A stretch of 64,000 nucleotides of DNA, taken from the NCBI GenBank assembly GCA_036384915.1, contig DASVLJ010000060.1, positions 38,810 to 102,809 on the forward strand, given 5' to 3'. Of the stretch, positions 16,057 to 24,953 are shown piece by piece. Origin of the DNA: PKWO01 sp036384915. Lineage in GTDB: Bacteria; Pseudomonadota; Gammaproteobacteria; Burkholderiales; Burkholderiaceae_D. Within the stretch, counting starts at the first letter, position 1. Every line of letters starts with the position of its first letter. Below the pieces are notes generated by a model. That model did not search any database, was not told the DNA's origin, and worked only from the letters and a program-made list of their open reading frames with translations. The translations under genes and the position numbers were made by a program.

Positions 16057-17445
16057 GTGACACAAGCCCATCACCCTGCGGCGCCGCAAGACCCGGCGGT
16101 GCGCGAACTCGCGACGCTGCTGCAGCTAAGCCGCCGTGCCCGCGACGCCGACAATACCGAAGTGCTGGGCTTCGTCGCCGTCAATGAAACGCGCCAATTG
16201 TTCGATTACCGCCAGGCTGCGCTCGGCCGCGTCAGCGTCCTGGGCCAGGCTTTGCCGGGCGAGGTGATGGCGGTTTCGGGCTTGCCGCAGCCGGACCCGC
16301 AGGCGCCCTATGTGCAGTGGCTCGGGCAAGTGTTCCGCCACCTGGCCAAGCTCGACCTGCCCGAACCCGGTGCGGCGGTGCGCGCGTTTTCGGCGAACGA
16401 CTTGCCGGAACTGCTGGCGCGCGACTGGGCCTCCTGGCTGCCCGAGCATGCCTTGCTGCTGCCGCTGCAAGGGCCGGGCGGACGTTGCCACGCCAACCTG
16501 CTGCTGGCGCGCGAGGCACCATGGGGCCAGCACGACATGCTGCTCGGCGCGGAATTGGCGAATGCCTATGGCCATGCGCTGGCGCGTTTTGTCGCCGCCG
16601 AAAATTGGCGCAACCAGTTCAAGGCATGGTTCCTGCCAGCCAGGAACCGCTGGAAGATCGCCCTGGCCGTGCTAGCGGTCTGCCTGTTCCCGGTGCGCCT
16701 GTCGGTGCTGGCGCCGGCCGAAGTCGTTCCGCTCGAGCCTTTCCCGATCCGCGCGCCGCAAGACGGGGTGGTCGATCAATTCCACGTGCGGCCGAGCCAG
16801 CCGGTGAAGGCCGGTGACCCTTTGTTCGATCTCGATACGACGGTCTTGCGTTCGCGCCTCGGCGTGGCGAAGAAGGCGGTCGACGTGGCCAGCGAAGAAT
16901 ACCGCCAGGCGGCCCAACTCGCCCTGAACGACGACAAGGGCAAGCTCGAAATGACGCTGAAGAAAGGCAGCCTGGACGAGAAACAGGTCGAGCTCGATTA
17001 CTCGAAGGAATCGCTCGACCGCGTCCAGGTCAAGGCGCCCAGGGATGGCGTGGCCGTGTTTGCCGACGCCAACGATTGGCAGGGCAAGGCCCTGTCCGCC
17101 GGCGAACGCGTCTTGACGCTGGCCGATCCGGCCAAGGTCGAACTGGCTGTCTCGCTGCCGGTCGCCGAAGCCTTCGACCTCGAGCCGAACGCATCCGTCA
17201 CGTTCTATCCGAACGGTTCGCTGCTTTCCTCGCATGACGGCCGTGTGACCAGCAGCGCCTATCGGGCCGAGCCGACGCCGGACGGCGTGCTGGCTTACCG
17301 CGTCAAGGTCGGCTTCGATCAGGGCCAGGACTTGCCGAGGCTGGGATTGATGGGCACGGCCAAGCTGCGCGGCGGCTGGGCGCCGCTAATTTATTACGTG
17401 TTGCGCAGGCCGCTGGCCGGCGCGCGCCAATGGCTGGGCTGGTAG
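16057..17445 (+). CDS. Inner-membrane HlyD-type adaptor with N-terminal GAF-like cytoplasmic domain
   Basis: A 462-residue protein starting at GTG after a CGGAGG site. Residues 1-200 are soluble, predicted cytoplasmic, and have the length and alternating pattern of a GAF-like domain (weak assignment). One transmembrane helix follows (about 207-226, WKIALAVLAVCLFP). The periplasmic part has lipoyl halves (PIRAPQDGVVDQFHVRPSQP and VQVKAPRDGVAVFADANDW) flanking a coiled hairpin, then a beta-barrel. The layout would place a sensory or docking domain inside the cell and an adaptor outside. It is translationally close to both neighbours (12 bp and 4 bp). Confidence 0.8.
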   Translation: MTQAHHPAAPQDPAVRELATLLQLSRRARDADNTEVLGFVAVNETRQLFDYRQAALGRVSVLGQALPGEVMAVSGLPQPDPQAPYVQWLGQVFRHLAKLDLPEPGAAVRAFSANDLPELLARDWASWLPEHALLLPLQGPGGRCHANLLLAREAPWGQHDMLLGAELANAYGHALARFVAAENWRNQFKAWFLPARNRWKIALAVLAVCLFPVRLSVLAPAEVVPLEPFPIRAPQDGVVDQFHVRPSQPVKAGDPLFDLDTTVLRSRLGVAKKAVDVASEEYRQAAQLALNDDKGKLEMTLKKGSLDEKQVELDYSKESLDRVQVKAPRDGVAVFADANDWQGKALSAGERVLTLADPAKVELAVSLPVAEAFDLEPNASVTFYPNGSLLSSHDGRVTSSAYRAEPTPDGVLAYRVKVGFDQGQDLPRLGLMGTAKLRGGWAPLIYYVLRRPLAGARQWLGW

Positions 17446-17449
17446 GGCT

Positions 17450-19549
17450 ATGCTTCCGGCGTTGCGCCAGGACCTGAGCCTGCACCCCGGTCCTGCCGAT
17501 CTTGACGGTTCGCCGACCTGGGCGCTGCACGATCCCGCGGCGAACCGGTTCTATCGGCTGGGCTGGACCGCATTTGAAATCCTTTCGCGCTGGCATTTGA
17601 ACAATCCGCAAGTGCTGTTGAATGCCGTCGCGCGCGAGACCACGCTGGCCGTCGACGGACAAGACCTGATGGCGGTGCTGGAATTCCTTTCCGCGCACAA
17701 CCTGCTCGAAGCACTCGGCCCGAGCGATACGGCGCGCCTGGCGCGCGCGGCGGCGGCGTCGAAACCTTCGCGGCTGGAATGGCTGTTGAAGAATTACCTG
17801 TTCTTCCGCGTGCCCCTGTTCCGCCCGGCAGCATTGCTCGACCGCTGCGCGCCCTACGTGCGCTGGGCCTATGATGCGCGCTTTTGGCTGGCCATCGCCT
17901 GCACCGCCTTGTTCGGGCTCTACCTTGCCTCGCGCGAGTGGGAACAGTTCGTCCACACGTTTTCGGCCTACACGGGAGTGGCGGGCTTTCTCGGCATCGG
18001 CATTGCGCTTTCGTTCGCCAAGGTCTTGCATGAGCTGGGCCACGCGTTTACCGCGCAGCGCTTCGGCTGCCGCGTGCCGACCATGGGCGTGGCCTTCCTC
18101 GTGATGCTGCCCGTGCTCTACACCGACACCAACGAGGCCTGGAAGCTGCCGGACAAGCGCGACCGCCTGGCCATCGCCGCCGCCGGCATGCTGTCCGAGC
18201 TTGCGCTTGCCGCCGTGGCAACCGTGGTCTGGAGTTTCCTGCCGGACGGCCCGGTGCGCGCCGGCGTTTTCCTGCTCGCCACCACGACCTGGATCGTCAC
18301 GCTGGGCATCAATGCCAGCCCCTTCATGCGTTTCGACGGCTACTTCCTGCTGTCCGATTTTCTCGACATGCCCAACCTGCACAGCCGCGCCTTCGCGCTC
18401 GGACGCTGGTGGATGCGGCGCCAGCTGTTCGGTTGGGACGATCCTCCGCCGGAAGCCTTCCCCGAAGGGCGCCGGCGCTTCCTGATTGCGCTGTCTTTCG
18501 TCACCTGGATTTACCGGCTTGTGGTCTTCCTCGGCATTGCCTTCCTGGTATACCGCGTGTCGTTCAAGCTGCTGGGTATCATCCTGCTGGCGATCGAATT
18601 GGGATGGTTCATTACCTTGCCGATGTGGAGCGAAGTCAAAGTGTGGTGGAAGTTGAGGGAAAAGATGCAATGGAACCATGCCACGCGCCGTACGCTGGCT
18701 GTTCTTGGCGCGATGTCGGCGCTGCTGTTCGTGCCCTGGCGCAGCGACGTGCGTGCGCCGGCCGTTCTCGGCGCCGCCGATGCGCAGGGCTTGTACGCGG
18801 TAAGCGCCGCGCGCGTGGCCAGCGAACCGCTGGCGGTCGGCGCGCAGGTGCAGGCGGGGCAGGTGCTGGTGCAGCTCGAATCGCCCGACCTGCGCTTGCA
18901 TCTGGAGCAGGAACAGACGCGCGAGCGCCTGCTGCAATGGGAAGTCGAACAGCAGCCGTTCAACGAAGACTTGCAGAAGGAAGGCCCGGCCCTGCGCGAG
19001 GCATGGATGGAATCGCAAGCGGCAGTCAAGAGCTGGCAGGAGCAGGCCGACCGGCTCGTGGTGCGCGCGCCATTCGCCGGCCGCATCGCCGAAGCCGATG
19101 ATGGCCTGGTCAAGGGCGCGTGGGTGGCGCACAAGGAGAAATTGTTTCAGATAGTGGGCCCCCGCGGCGCCAAGGCCGAAGCCTTCGTCGGCGAGCATGA
19201 TCTGCCGGGCCTGCAACCGGGCGGCAGCGCCGTTTTCGTCGCCGACGATGCCGGCACGCCGGCTTACGCCTGCCGCATCGAATCGGTCGACCGCGTCAAC
19301 GTCAATACGCTTGAATCGCTTTATCTCGCGTCCACCTACGGCGGTGCGATTCCCGTGCAGAAGGATAAGCAAGCGGTGCTCGTGCCGAACGATGCCTGGT
19401 ATCGCGTGCGGCTCGATCAGTGCGGCGACGGCGCCGCACCGGTGCGCGAACTGCGCGGCGTGGCCCATTTGAAGGGGGCGTGGCACAGCATCGCGGGCGG
19501 CTATATTCGGCGCTGGATCGCGGTGGGGCAGCGGGAAATGGGGTTTTAG
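17450..19549 (+). CDS. M50 site-2-protease-like membrane protein fused to HlyD-type domain
   Basis: A 699-residue protein. Residues about 8-95 resemble a PqqD-like small domain (LHPGPADLDGSPTWALHDP, then NRFYRLGWTAFEILSRW). Residues about 140-430 are polytopic, with the zinc motif HELGH (His194, Glu195, His198) in one helix and the third-ligand motif RFDGYFLL (Asp296), as in M50 peptidases. After the last membrane segment a periplasmic biotinyl-lipoyl/adaptor region (about 435-699) contains VVRAPFAGRIAEADDGLVKG. Active-site residues appear intact, so proteolysis in the membrane is plausible. It is the last gene of the run, four bases after the preceding stop. Likely role: processing and/or hand-over of the giant protein to the adaptor/TolC channel (inference). 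Confidence 0.85.
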   Translation: MLPALRQDLSLHPGPADLDGSPTWALHDPAANRFYRLGWTAFEILSRWHLNNPQVLLNAVARETTLAVDGQDLMAVLEFLSAHNLLEALGPSDTARLARAAAASKPSRLEWLLKNYLFFRVPLFRPAALLDRCAPYVRWAYDARFWLAIACTALFGLYLASREWEQFVHTFSAYTGVAGFLGIGIALSFAKVLHELGHAFTAQRFGCRVPTMGVAFLVMLPVLYTDTNEAWKLPDKRDRLAIAAAGMLSELALAAVATVVWSFLPDGPVRAGVFLLATTTWIVTLGINASPFMRFDGYFLLSDFLDMPNLHSRAFALGRWWMRRQLFGWDDPPPEAFPEGRRRFLIALSFVTWIYRLVVFLGIAFLVYRVSFKLLGIILLAIELGWFITLPMWSEVKVWWKLREKMQWNHATRRTLAVLGAMSALLFVPWRSDVRAPAVLGAADAQGLYAVSAARVASEPLAVGAQVQAGQVLVQLESPDLRLHLEQEQTRERLLQWEVEQQPFNEDLQKEGPALREAWMESQAAVKSWQEQADRLVVRAPFAGRIAEADDGLVKGAWVAHKEKLFQIVGPRGAKAEAFVGEHDLPGLQPGGSAVFVADDAGTPAYACRIESVDRVNVNTLESLYLASTYGGAIPVQKDKQAVLVPNDAWYRVRLDQCGDGAAPVRELRGVAHLKGAWHSIAGGYIRRWIAVGQREMGF

Positions 19550-19694
19550 TCCGCCGTCTTCCCATTTGACCGGGGAGCCAGCCAAGCGCAGCCGCCCAGG
19601 CTCTCAGGGTTCAATTTGTTGGCCGAATCCGGCGAGCCACATGCGCCGTGATCTCCCATACTGCTCCCATCGACCATCACCCGGAGCAAGCAAC

Positions 19695-20393
19695 ATGCAC
19701 AGCGCCATCGAACCGGCCATCCTGTATTTCGGCACCCCCGTCGTCGTCATCGGCACGCAGAACGAAGACGGTACACCCAATCTCGCCCCCATGTCCTCCG
19801 TATTCTGGCTCGGCTGGCGTTGCGTGCTCGGCCTTGGCGCCGCGAGCAAGACGGCGCACAACCTGCGCCGTACGCGCGAGTGCGTGCTGAACCTGCCTTC
19901 GGTGCGGGAAGTGGACGGCGTGAACCGGCTGGCGCTGACCACGGGTGCGGACCCGGTGCCGGAAGCGAAGGCGGCACGCGGCTATCGCCACGTGAAGGAC
20001 AAATTCGCCGCCGCAGGCTGGTCCGAGGCGCCAGCCGAGACGGTGGATGCGCCGCGTGTGCAGCAGTGCCCGGTGCAGCTCGAAGCCTCGGTCGAGGCGA
20101 TCCATCACATCGCCGCTGACGACGACGCCTTGCGCGGACGCTTGCTGAGCTTTGAAGTGCGTATCAAGCGCGTACACGTGGAACAGGGCTTGCTGATGGA
20201 GGGGGCGGAAAACCGCATCGACCCCGACAAGTGGCGTCCCTTGATCATGAGCTTCCAGAAGTTTTACGGGCTGGAGGAAGGGCAGTTGCATGCGTCCACC
20301 CTCTCGCGCATACCGGAGGCAATGTACCGCAGCCCGGAAGTTGACCGCGCACGGCGCGAGTGGTCGGAAAGGCAAGAATTGCGCCGCGCCTGA
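19695..20393 (+). CDS. Flavin reductase-like, FMN-binding split-barrel protein
   Basis: About 232 residues. The start is placed at ATG 19695, which follows GGAG by eight bases; earlier in-frame codons encode no conserved sequence. The N-terminus (YFGTPVVVIGTQNEDGTPN, LAPMSSVFWLG) is the flavin-binding start of flavin reductase-like domain proteins, and HNLRRTRECVLNLPS is the typical following strand. Such proteins bind FMN and reduce flavin or quinone-like substrates with NAD(P)H; the partner enzyme is not evident. It stands alone between the exporter cluster and the phosphoesterase gene. Confidence 0.82.
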   Translation: MHSAIEPAILYFGTPVVVIGTQNEDGTPNLAPMSSVFWLGWRCVLGLGAASKTAHNLRRTRECVLNLPSVREVDGVNRLALTTGADPVPEAKAARGYRHVKDKFAAAGWSEAPAETVDAPRVQQCPVQLEASVEAIHHIAADDDALRGRLLSFEVRIKRVHVEQGLLMEGAENRIDPDKWRPLIMSFQKFYGLEEGQLHASTLSRIPEAMYRSPEVDRARREWSERQELRRA

Positions 20394-20546
20394 GGCAATT
20401 GGCATGGCAGGGGCGGGAAATTGTTGAACTTGTTTGGGCAAGAGCCTTGAAGCGCGGCACTTGCACCCACATAAAGGCTTGTGGCAAATTCATAAATTTA
20501 GTTGAACGAGTTTGTAACAATTCACTTTCCATCACGATAGAACACC

Positions 20547-21683
20547 ATGCCTTCGCGCGTTTTCATTGCCATTGCCGTCAGCCTCATCGGTCTGCTGCAC
20601 CTCTACATCGGCTGGCAGGTCCTGCCCGATCTGCCGGGTCCGTTTTTCCTTAAAATTCTGGGCGGCATCTGGCTCGCCGCTTCGTTCGTGCTGGTTCCCG
20701 CCGGTTTGTTGGCACGCGTGATCCGCACCCAGCCGCTGGCGGATCGCCTGGCCTGGAGCGGCATGCTGGCGATGGGCTTCTTTTCTTCGTTGCTGGTGTT
20801 TTCATTCGTGCGCCAACTCCTGTTGCTGGCGGTGATGATGGCCGACATGGTGCGGCCCACCCTGGTTGCCGACAGCGCCGTCGCCGTGCCGGTGCTGGCC
20901 ATGGTTGTGACCGTGGTCGGCTATTTCAATGCGCGCCGCGTGGCCGCAGTGCGCAAGGTGGAAGTGCCGATCGCCGGCCTGCCCAACAAGTTGGAAGGCT
21001 TCACAATCGCGCAGATCAGCGATATCCACGTCGGCCCGACGATCAAGCGCGATTATCTGGAAGCCATCGTCGACAAGGTCAACGGCCTGGGTGCCGACAT
21101 GGTGGCCGTAACGGGCGATCTGGTCGATGGCAGTGTCGAACAGCTGCGCGAGCATACGGCGCCGCTGGCCAGGCTGGCGGCACGCCACGGTGCCTTTTTC
21201 GTGACGGGCAACCACGAATACTATTCGAACGCGACGGCCTGGGTGGCCGAGGTGCGGCGGCTCGGGTTGACCGTCTTGATGAACCAGCACGTGCTGTTGC
21301 GTCACGAGGGGGCGACGCTGCTGGTGGCGGGGGTGACCGATTACACCGCGCACCAGTTCGACGAAGCCGAGCGCAGCGATCCGCATGGGGCGCTGAAGGG
21401 GGCGCCCAATGTCCCGGTCAAGCTCTTGCTGGCGCACCAGCCGCGTTCGGCCGTGGCAGCGGCCGACGCCGGGTACGACTTGCAGCTATCGGGCCATACG
21501 CATGGCGGGCAATTCTTCCCGTGGAGTTTGTTTGTGCCTTTGCAGCAACCGTTTACCGCCGGCTTGAACCGCTTGCATCAGCTATGGGTGTACACCAGCC
21601 GCGGCACCGGATATTGGGGCCCACCAAAGCGCCTGTTGGCGCCATCGGAGATTACGCATCTGACGCTGGTCGCCGCAAAATAA
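20547..21683 (+). CDS. Membrane-anchored metallophosphoesterase (YkuE-like)
   Basis: A 378-residue protein with three to four N-terminal hydrophobic segments (about residues 1-130) followed by a calcineurin-like phosphoesterase domain. All metal motifs are visible: DIHVG, GDLVDG, GNHEYY, LLAHQPRS and SGHTHGGQ. The fold binds two metals and hydrolyses phosphoester or UDP-linked lipid substrates; the YkuE-like subgroup is usually cell-surface or membrane associated. A clear Rho-independent terminator follows at 21781. Confidence 0.88.
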   Translation: MPSRVFIAIAVSLIGLLHLYIGWQVLPDLPGPFFLKILGGIWLAASFVLVPAGLLARVIRTQPLADRLAWSGMLAMGFFSSLLVFSFVRQLLLLAVMMADMVRPTLVADSAVAVPVLAMVVTVVGYFNARRVAAVRKVEVPIAGLPNKLEGFTIAQISDIHVGPTIKRDYLEAIVDKVNGLGADMVAVTGDLVDGSVEQLREHTAPLARLAARHGAFFVTGNHEYYSNATAWVAEVRRLGLTVLMNQHVLLRHEGATLLVAGVTDYTAHQFDEAERSDPHGALKGAPNVPVKLLLAHQPRSAVAAADAGYDLQLSGHTHGGQFFPWSLFVPLQQPFTAGLNRLHQLWVYTSRGTGYWGPPKRLLAPSEITHLTLVAAK

Positions 21684-21780
21684 TTCCTTTGGGAAACGGT
21701 TTTGTCATGCTGGGGTCACATGGGCGAGGCATACTGCAGTCCTCCTCGTCCATTCTGATACCTCCTGAAGAATGGAATTC

Positions 21781-21812
21781 GCCGCTCCCATACGGGTGAG
21801 CGGCTTTTTTTT
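21781..21812 (+). terminator. Rho-independent terminator
   Basis: A seven-base GC stem (GCCGCTC/GAGCGGC, 21781-21787 with 21798-21804) is followed by eight T residues, 98 bp after the phosphoesterase stop. It should end that transcript before the TPR gene. Confidence 0.9.
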
Positions 21813-21917
21813 GCCTATTTTTCTATAAAAAGCAGTTGCAACTGTAACATCTTCGAAATAAACGATTTACATTTTCGCTCTACACTGGGTCATCCGCTGC
21901 TCGACTTCGTACCGCGC

Positions 21918-22493
21918 ATGTCTGATGAGCCAAAATCCTACGCCCTGGTGGAGCAAGCCGAACGCTTCATCGGACAGAAGCAATACCGGGAAGCCTTCCA
22001 GTGTGCGCAGGAAGCGATCAAGACCTGCGACCATAATCCGAACGCCTACTTCGCCTTCGGGGTAACGTTGCTGCACCTGGGCTACCTGCGCGAATCGATT
22101 GTCGCGTTCAAGTCGACGCTAGAAATCGAGCCCCTGAACAGCAACGCACACAACAACATCGGCACGGCGCACCGGCGCCTCGGTTTGCTGATCGAAGCGG
22201 GACATCATTACCGCCAGGCCATCCTGATCAAGCCGCATCATGCCGGTGCGCGCGTCAACCTGGCTGGCGTCTTGTGCGATTTGAAGCAATACACCGAAGC
22301 GGCGGAACAATGCCGTATCGCGATCAATATCGATGCCGCCTTGCCCGAGGCGCATCATGTCCTGGCCGAAGCCTTGCGCGGCTTGGGCAGAATGGATGCG
22401 GCGATTGCGCAATACCGCAAAACCCTGGAGTTGGCGCCCGGCCTGGAAGTGACACAACAACGCCTGGCCGATCTTGTGGCGGCCAAGCGGTAG
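21918..22493 (+). CDS. TPR-repeat protein
   Basis: A 191-residue soluble protein made almost wholly of about four to five tetratricopeptide repeats (for example NAYFAFGVTLLHLGYLRESI, NAHNNIGTAHRRLGLLIEAG, PEAHHVLAEALRGLGRMDAA). No signal peptide or enzymatic domain. TPRs mediate protein contacts; the partner is unknown. It ends 32 bp from the convergent DUF3562 gene. Confidence 0.8.
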   Translation: MSDEPKSYALVEQAERFIGQKQYREAFQCAQEAIKTCDHNPNAYFAFGVTLLHLGYLRESIVAFKSTLEIEPLNSNAHNNIGTAHRRLGLLIEAGHHYRQAILIKPHHAGARVNLAGVLCDLKQYTEAAEQCRIAINIDAALPEAHHVLAEALRGLGRMDAAIAQYRKTLELAPGLEVTQQRLADLVAAKR

Positions 22494-22525
22494 GCTTGCC
22501 GACGTGGCCTGCCTGAGCCAGTTAC

Positions 22526-22771
22526 TCAGGAAAGCAGGGCTTTGACGCGGCGCGAAACGAGGATGGGCAGGTAGTCTTGCACGCTGGCGCGGTCTTTCAA
22601 ATGGGCCAGGATGTCTTCGTAGAGCGGCTCGACTTCAGCGACGGAACGGCTGGTTTCATTGGCGAGCATGCCGATGATGCGCTCGTGCTGGCTTTTTTCT
22701 TCGGGGTTGGAATACGGTGAAGCGGGTATGGCAGGGTTGGGCATTACAACGTGCTGTTTGCGCAAGTCCAT
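22526..22771 (-). CDS. DUF3562-like small protein
   Basis: An 81-residue protein. The C-terminal 50 residues (IIGMLANETSRSVAEVEPLY, EDILAHLKDRASVQDYLPIL, VSRRVKALLS) match the pattern of DUF3562, a small helical family common in Burkholderiales with no known function. An internal Met at residue 10 is an alternative start. No membrane segment. Convergent with the TPR gene and divergent from the cyclase gene across 277 bp that hold no obvious gene. Confidence 0.7.
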   Translation of the reverse strand: MDLRKQHVVMPNPAIPASPYSNPEEKSQHERIIGMLANETSRSVAEVEPLYEDILAHLKDRASVQDYLPILVSRRVKALLS

Positions 22772-23048
22772 GAATCGTTCCTTGCTTCAAGATTCATCAA
22801 GGTTGATCAAACATCGCCGCAGGTTGGCGGTGAGCGAGTTTTGATCCTAGTCGAATTCGCGGAAAAGTCCTTGGCAGACAGTCAAGTAGTGGAACAAGTC
22901 TCGTAGTTTATCAGAGCCGTGCCGTCCACGTACGCCGCGTACGCTCCACCCGATGCCGACGGGTATTTCCGCTATTAAATTATTGCTATCACGCTACGTT
23001 TCTCGCTAAGATGCGGTGGTCATTGTCTCCCGGATCCTAGAGATAACC

Positions 23049-24953
23049 ATGTTGCAACGCCTGCCGCAACGACTGTCGCAGCTCGTGCGTGGCCCGGTGC
23101 GCTGGCACGCCGTGGTCGGGTGCCTGATCGCGCTCGCCATGGCCGGCGAGATGTTCGGCCTGCATGCCTTCCGGACGCTTGAGTCGCGCCTGACCGATGC
23201 CTACATGCGCCATCATGCGGCCGACTTCAAGGCCGACCCTGATGTGATCGTGGTCGATATCGACGACGCCAGCATGCGCGATATGGAAGAGATTGCCGGC
23301 TTGTGGGCCTGGCCGCGCGAGATCCATGCGGACTTGCTCGATGCACTCAATGAATTCGCTCCGCGCGCCGTGGTATTCGACATCGCGTTTTCCGAGCGCG
23401 ACCGCAAGCGGCCCAAGAGCGATGCGCGCTTGTCCGAATCCTTGGCCGCCGCCGCGCCTCGTGCTTATCTTGGCGCAACGCTGCTGCCGCCGGCTACCGT
23501 GAAAGATACCGCGCTTGCACCTTTAAGCAAGGCGTTCGGCTTGGCCCAAACTTGCGATACGACCAGCGGTGCCCCATTGCTGCTGCCAAATGCTGTCGAT
23601 CCCGCCGCTTGGCGGCTTGGGTTGGACAATAGTGAAATCGACCCTGATGGCGTATTGCGCCACTATCGCTTGCGCTACCGGGTGCAGGGTTGCCTCCTAC
23701 CTTCGCTGCCCGCGCGTGTGGCAGCCGAACTCGGCGCGAATCTCCCAGTCAGTGATTCCATTCTCATGACGTGGCCCAAGGTGCCGCGCGCGCATTATCC
23801 CTACAGCGTCCTATATCGCAGGTTAACCGAAGAACGGTTCGGCATGAGTGACGCCGGCTTGCGCCGGATGAATAGCGACTTGCGCGGAAAGATACTTGTC
23901 GTTGGCTCTTCGGCTACCAGCGGTTATGACCACCATCTCACACCGCTCGAGGCAAGCTATCCCGGCGTCGACCTCCTGGCGACTGCTATCGACAACCTCT
24001 TGAACGGCAACGCGGCAAAACCGGTGCCGTCATGGATTGCCTATTTGTTTGGCGTGATGCTCATCGCGGCGCTGGGTTATTGCTTCTTCCGGCGCATCAA
24101 CCCCGTCCATAGCGGCCTGGGCTTGCTGCTTGTGACCGTCGCGGCTCTGTGGCTGGCTGACCAGCTCATACCCCGTCTTTGGGTGTTCCAGACGGCGACG
24201 CCGCTGATTTTCGCCTGGCTCTGGTTTCTGGTCGCCGCCATCGCCGCCTACCTGCGCGAGCGGCGCGCGCGCGAGCAGGCGGTGGCCTTGTTTTCGCGCT
24301 TCCTCAATCCGGCCGTGGTCGGCAAGCTGGTGGACCAGGGGGAGACCGTGGAGAGCCTCTCCGGCCGCAGCTCGGAAATCACGGTGCTGTTTTCCGACAT
24401 ACGCGGCTTCACCACCTTGTCCGAGACGCATGCTCCGCAAGAGGTGGTGGCGCTGCTCAACCGCTACTTCGAACGCCAGGTCGAGGTGATTTTCCGCCAT
24501 GGCGGCACACTGGACAAATTCATCGGCGATTGCATCATGGCTTTCTGGGGCGCGCCGATCGGCGACGTCGCGCATGCCAGACACGCCGTGGAGGCGGCGC
24601 TGGAGATGCAGGAAGTGCTGGAAGATTTCAAGCGCGAGCTGCAGGCGGAGGGCTCGGACCTGGTCGACTTCGACGTCGGCATCGGTGTACACTCCGGGAC
24701 CGCTGTGGTAGGCTTCATCGGCGCGAAACGCAAGCTCGATTACACGGCCATCGGCGATACCGTCAACCTGGCCAGCCGTGTAGAAGGCTTGACCAAGGGC
24801 GTGGCGCGCGTGCTGGTGTCGCGCGAAACCGTGACGGCTTGTGCCGAGGTGCCGCACATCGAATTCGGGCTTTCCGGCGCGTTTTCAGTGAAAGGCCGAA
24901 CGGCCAAGGTCGAGCTCTATGAGCCGAGAAGAACAGAAAGGGTGGACGCATGA
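23049..24953 (+). CDS. CHASE2-domain class III adenylate cyclase
   Basis: A 634-residue membrane protein. The start is set at ATG 23049, since upstream in-frame codons lack conserved sequence. An N-terminal membrane anchor is followed by an extracytoplasmic CHASE2 sensor (VIVVDIDDASMRDMEEIAGL, PRAVVFDIAFSERD, YPGVDLLATAIDNLL). Two to three transmembrane helices follow (about 326-405), then the cyclase domain with metal-binding FSDIRGF, KFIGDCIMAFWG and the substrate-specifying LDYTAIGDTVNLASR. The Lys in KFIGD and the Asp in LDYT favour ATP over GTP. The product would be cAMP in response to an envelope signal. The stop overlaps the next start (ATGA). Confidence 0.9.
   Translation: MLQRLPQRLSQLVRGPVRWHAVVGCLIALAMAGEMFGLHAFRTLESRLTDAYMRHHAADFKADPDVIVVDIDDASMRDMEEIAGLWAWPREIHADLLDALNEFAPRAVVFDIAFSERDRKRPKSDARLSESLAAAAPRAYLGATLLPPATVKDTALAPLSKAFGLAQTCDTTSGAPLLLPNAVDPAAWRLGLDNSEIDPDGVLRHYRLRYRVQGCLLPSLPARVAAELGANLPVSDSILMTWPKVPRAHYPYSVLYRRLTEERFGMSDAGLRRMNSDLRGKILVVGSSATSGYDHHLTPLEASYPGVDLLATAIDNLLNGNAAKPVPSWIAYLFGVMLIAALGYCFFRRINPVHSGLGLLLVTVAALWLADQLIPRLWVFQTATPLIFAWLWFLVAAIAAYLRERRAREQAVALFSRFLNPAVVGKLVDQGETVESLSGRSSEITVLFSDIRGFTTLSETHAPQEVVALLNRYFERQVEVIFRHGGTLDKFIGDCIMAFWGAPIGDVAHARHAVEAALEMQEVLEDFKRELQAEGSDLVDFDVGIGVHSGTAVVGFIGAKRKLDYTAIGDTVNLASRVEGLTKGVARVLVSRETVTACAEVPHIEFGLSGAFSVKGRTAKVELYEPRRTERVDA

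Noticed and set aside
13558..16089. 843-codon minus-strand frame across the TolC-type and adaptor genes
   Set aside because: Both genes on the plus strand have clear families, signal sequences and ribosome sites. The antisense product has no recognisable domain and spans the intergenic hairpin.
17303..19585. 760-codon minus-strand frame opposite the M50-HlyD gene
   Set aside because: Gln/Arg/His-rich product with no domain pattern; the plus-strand gene has intact zinc motifs.
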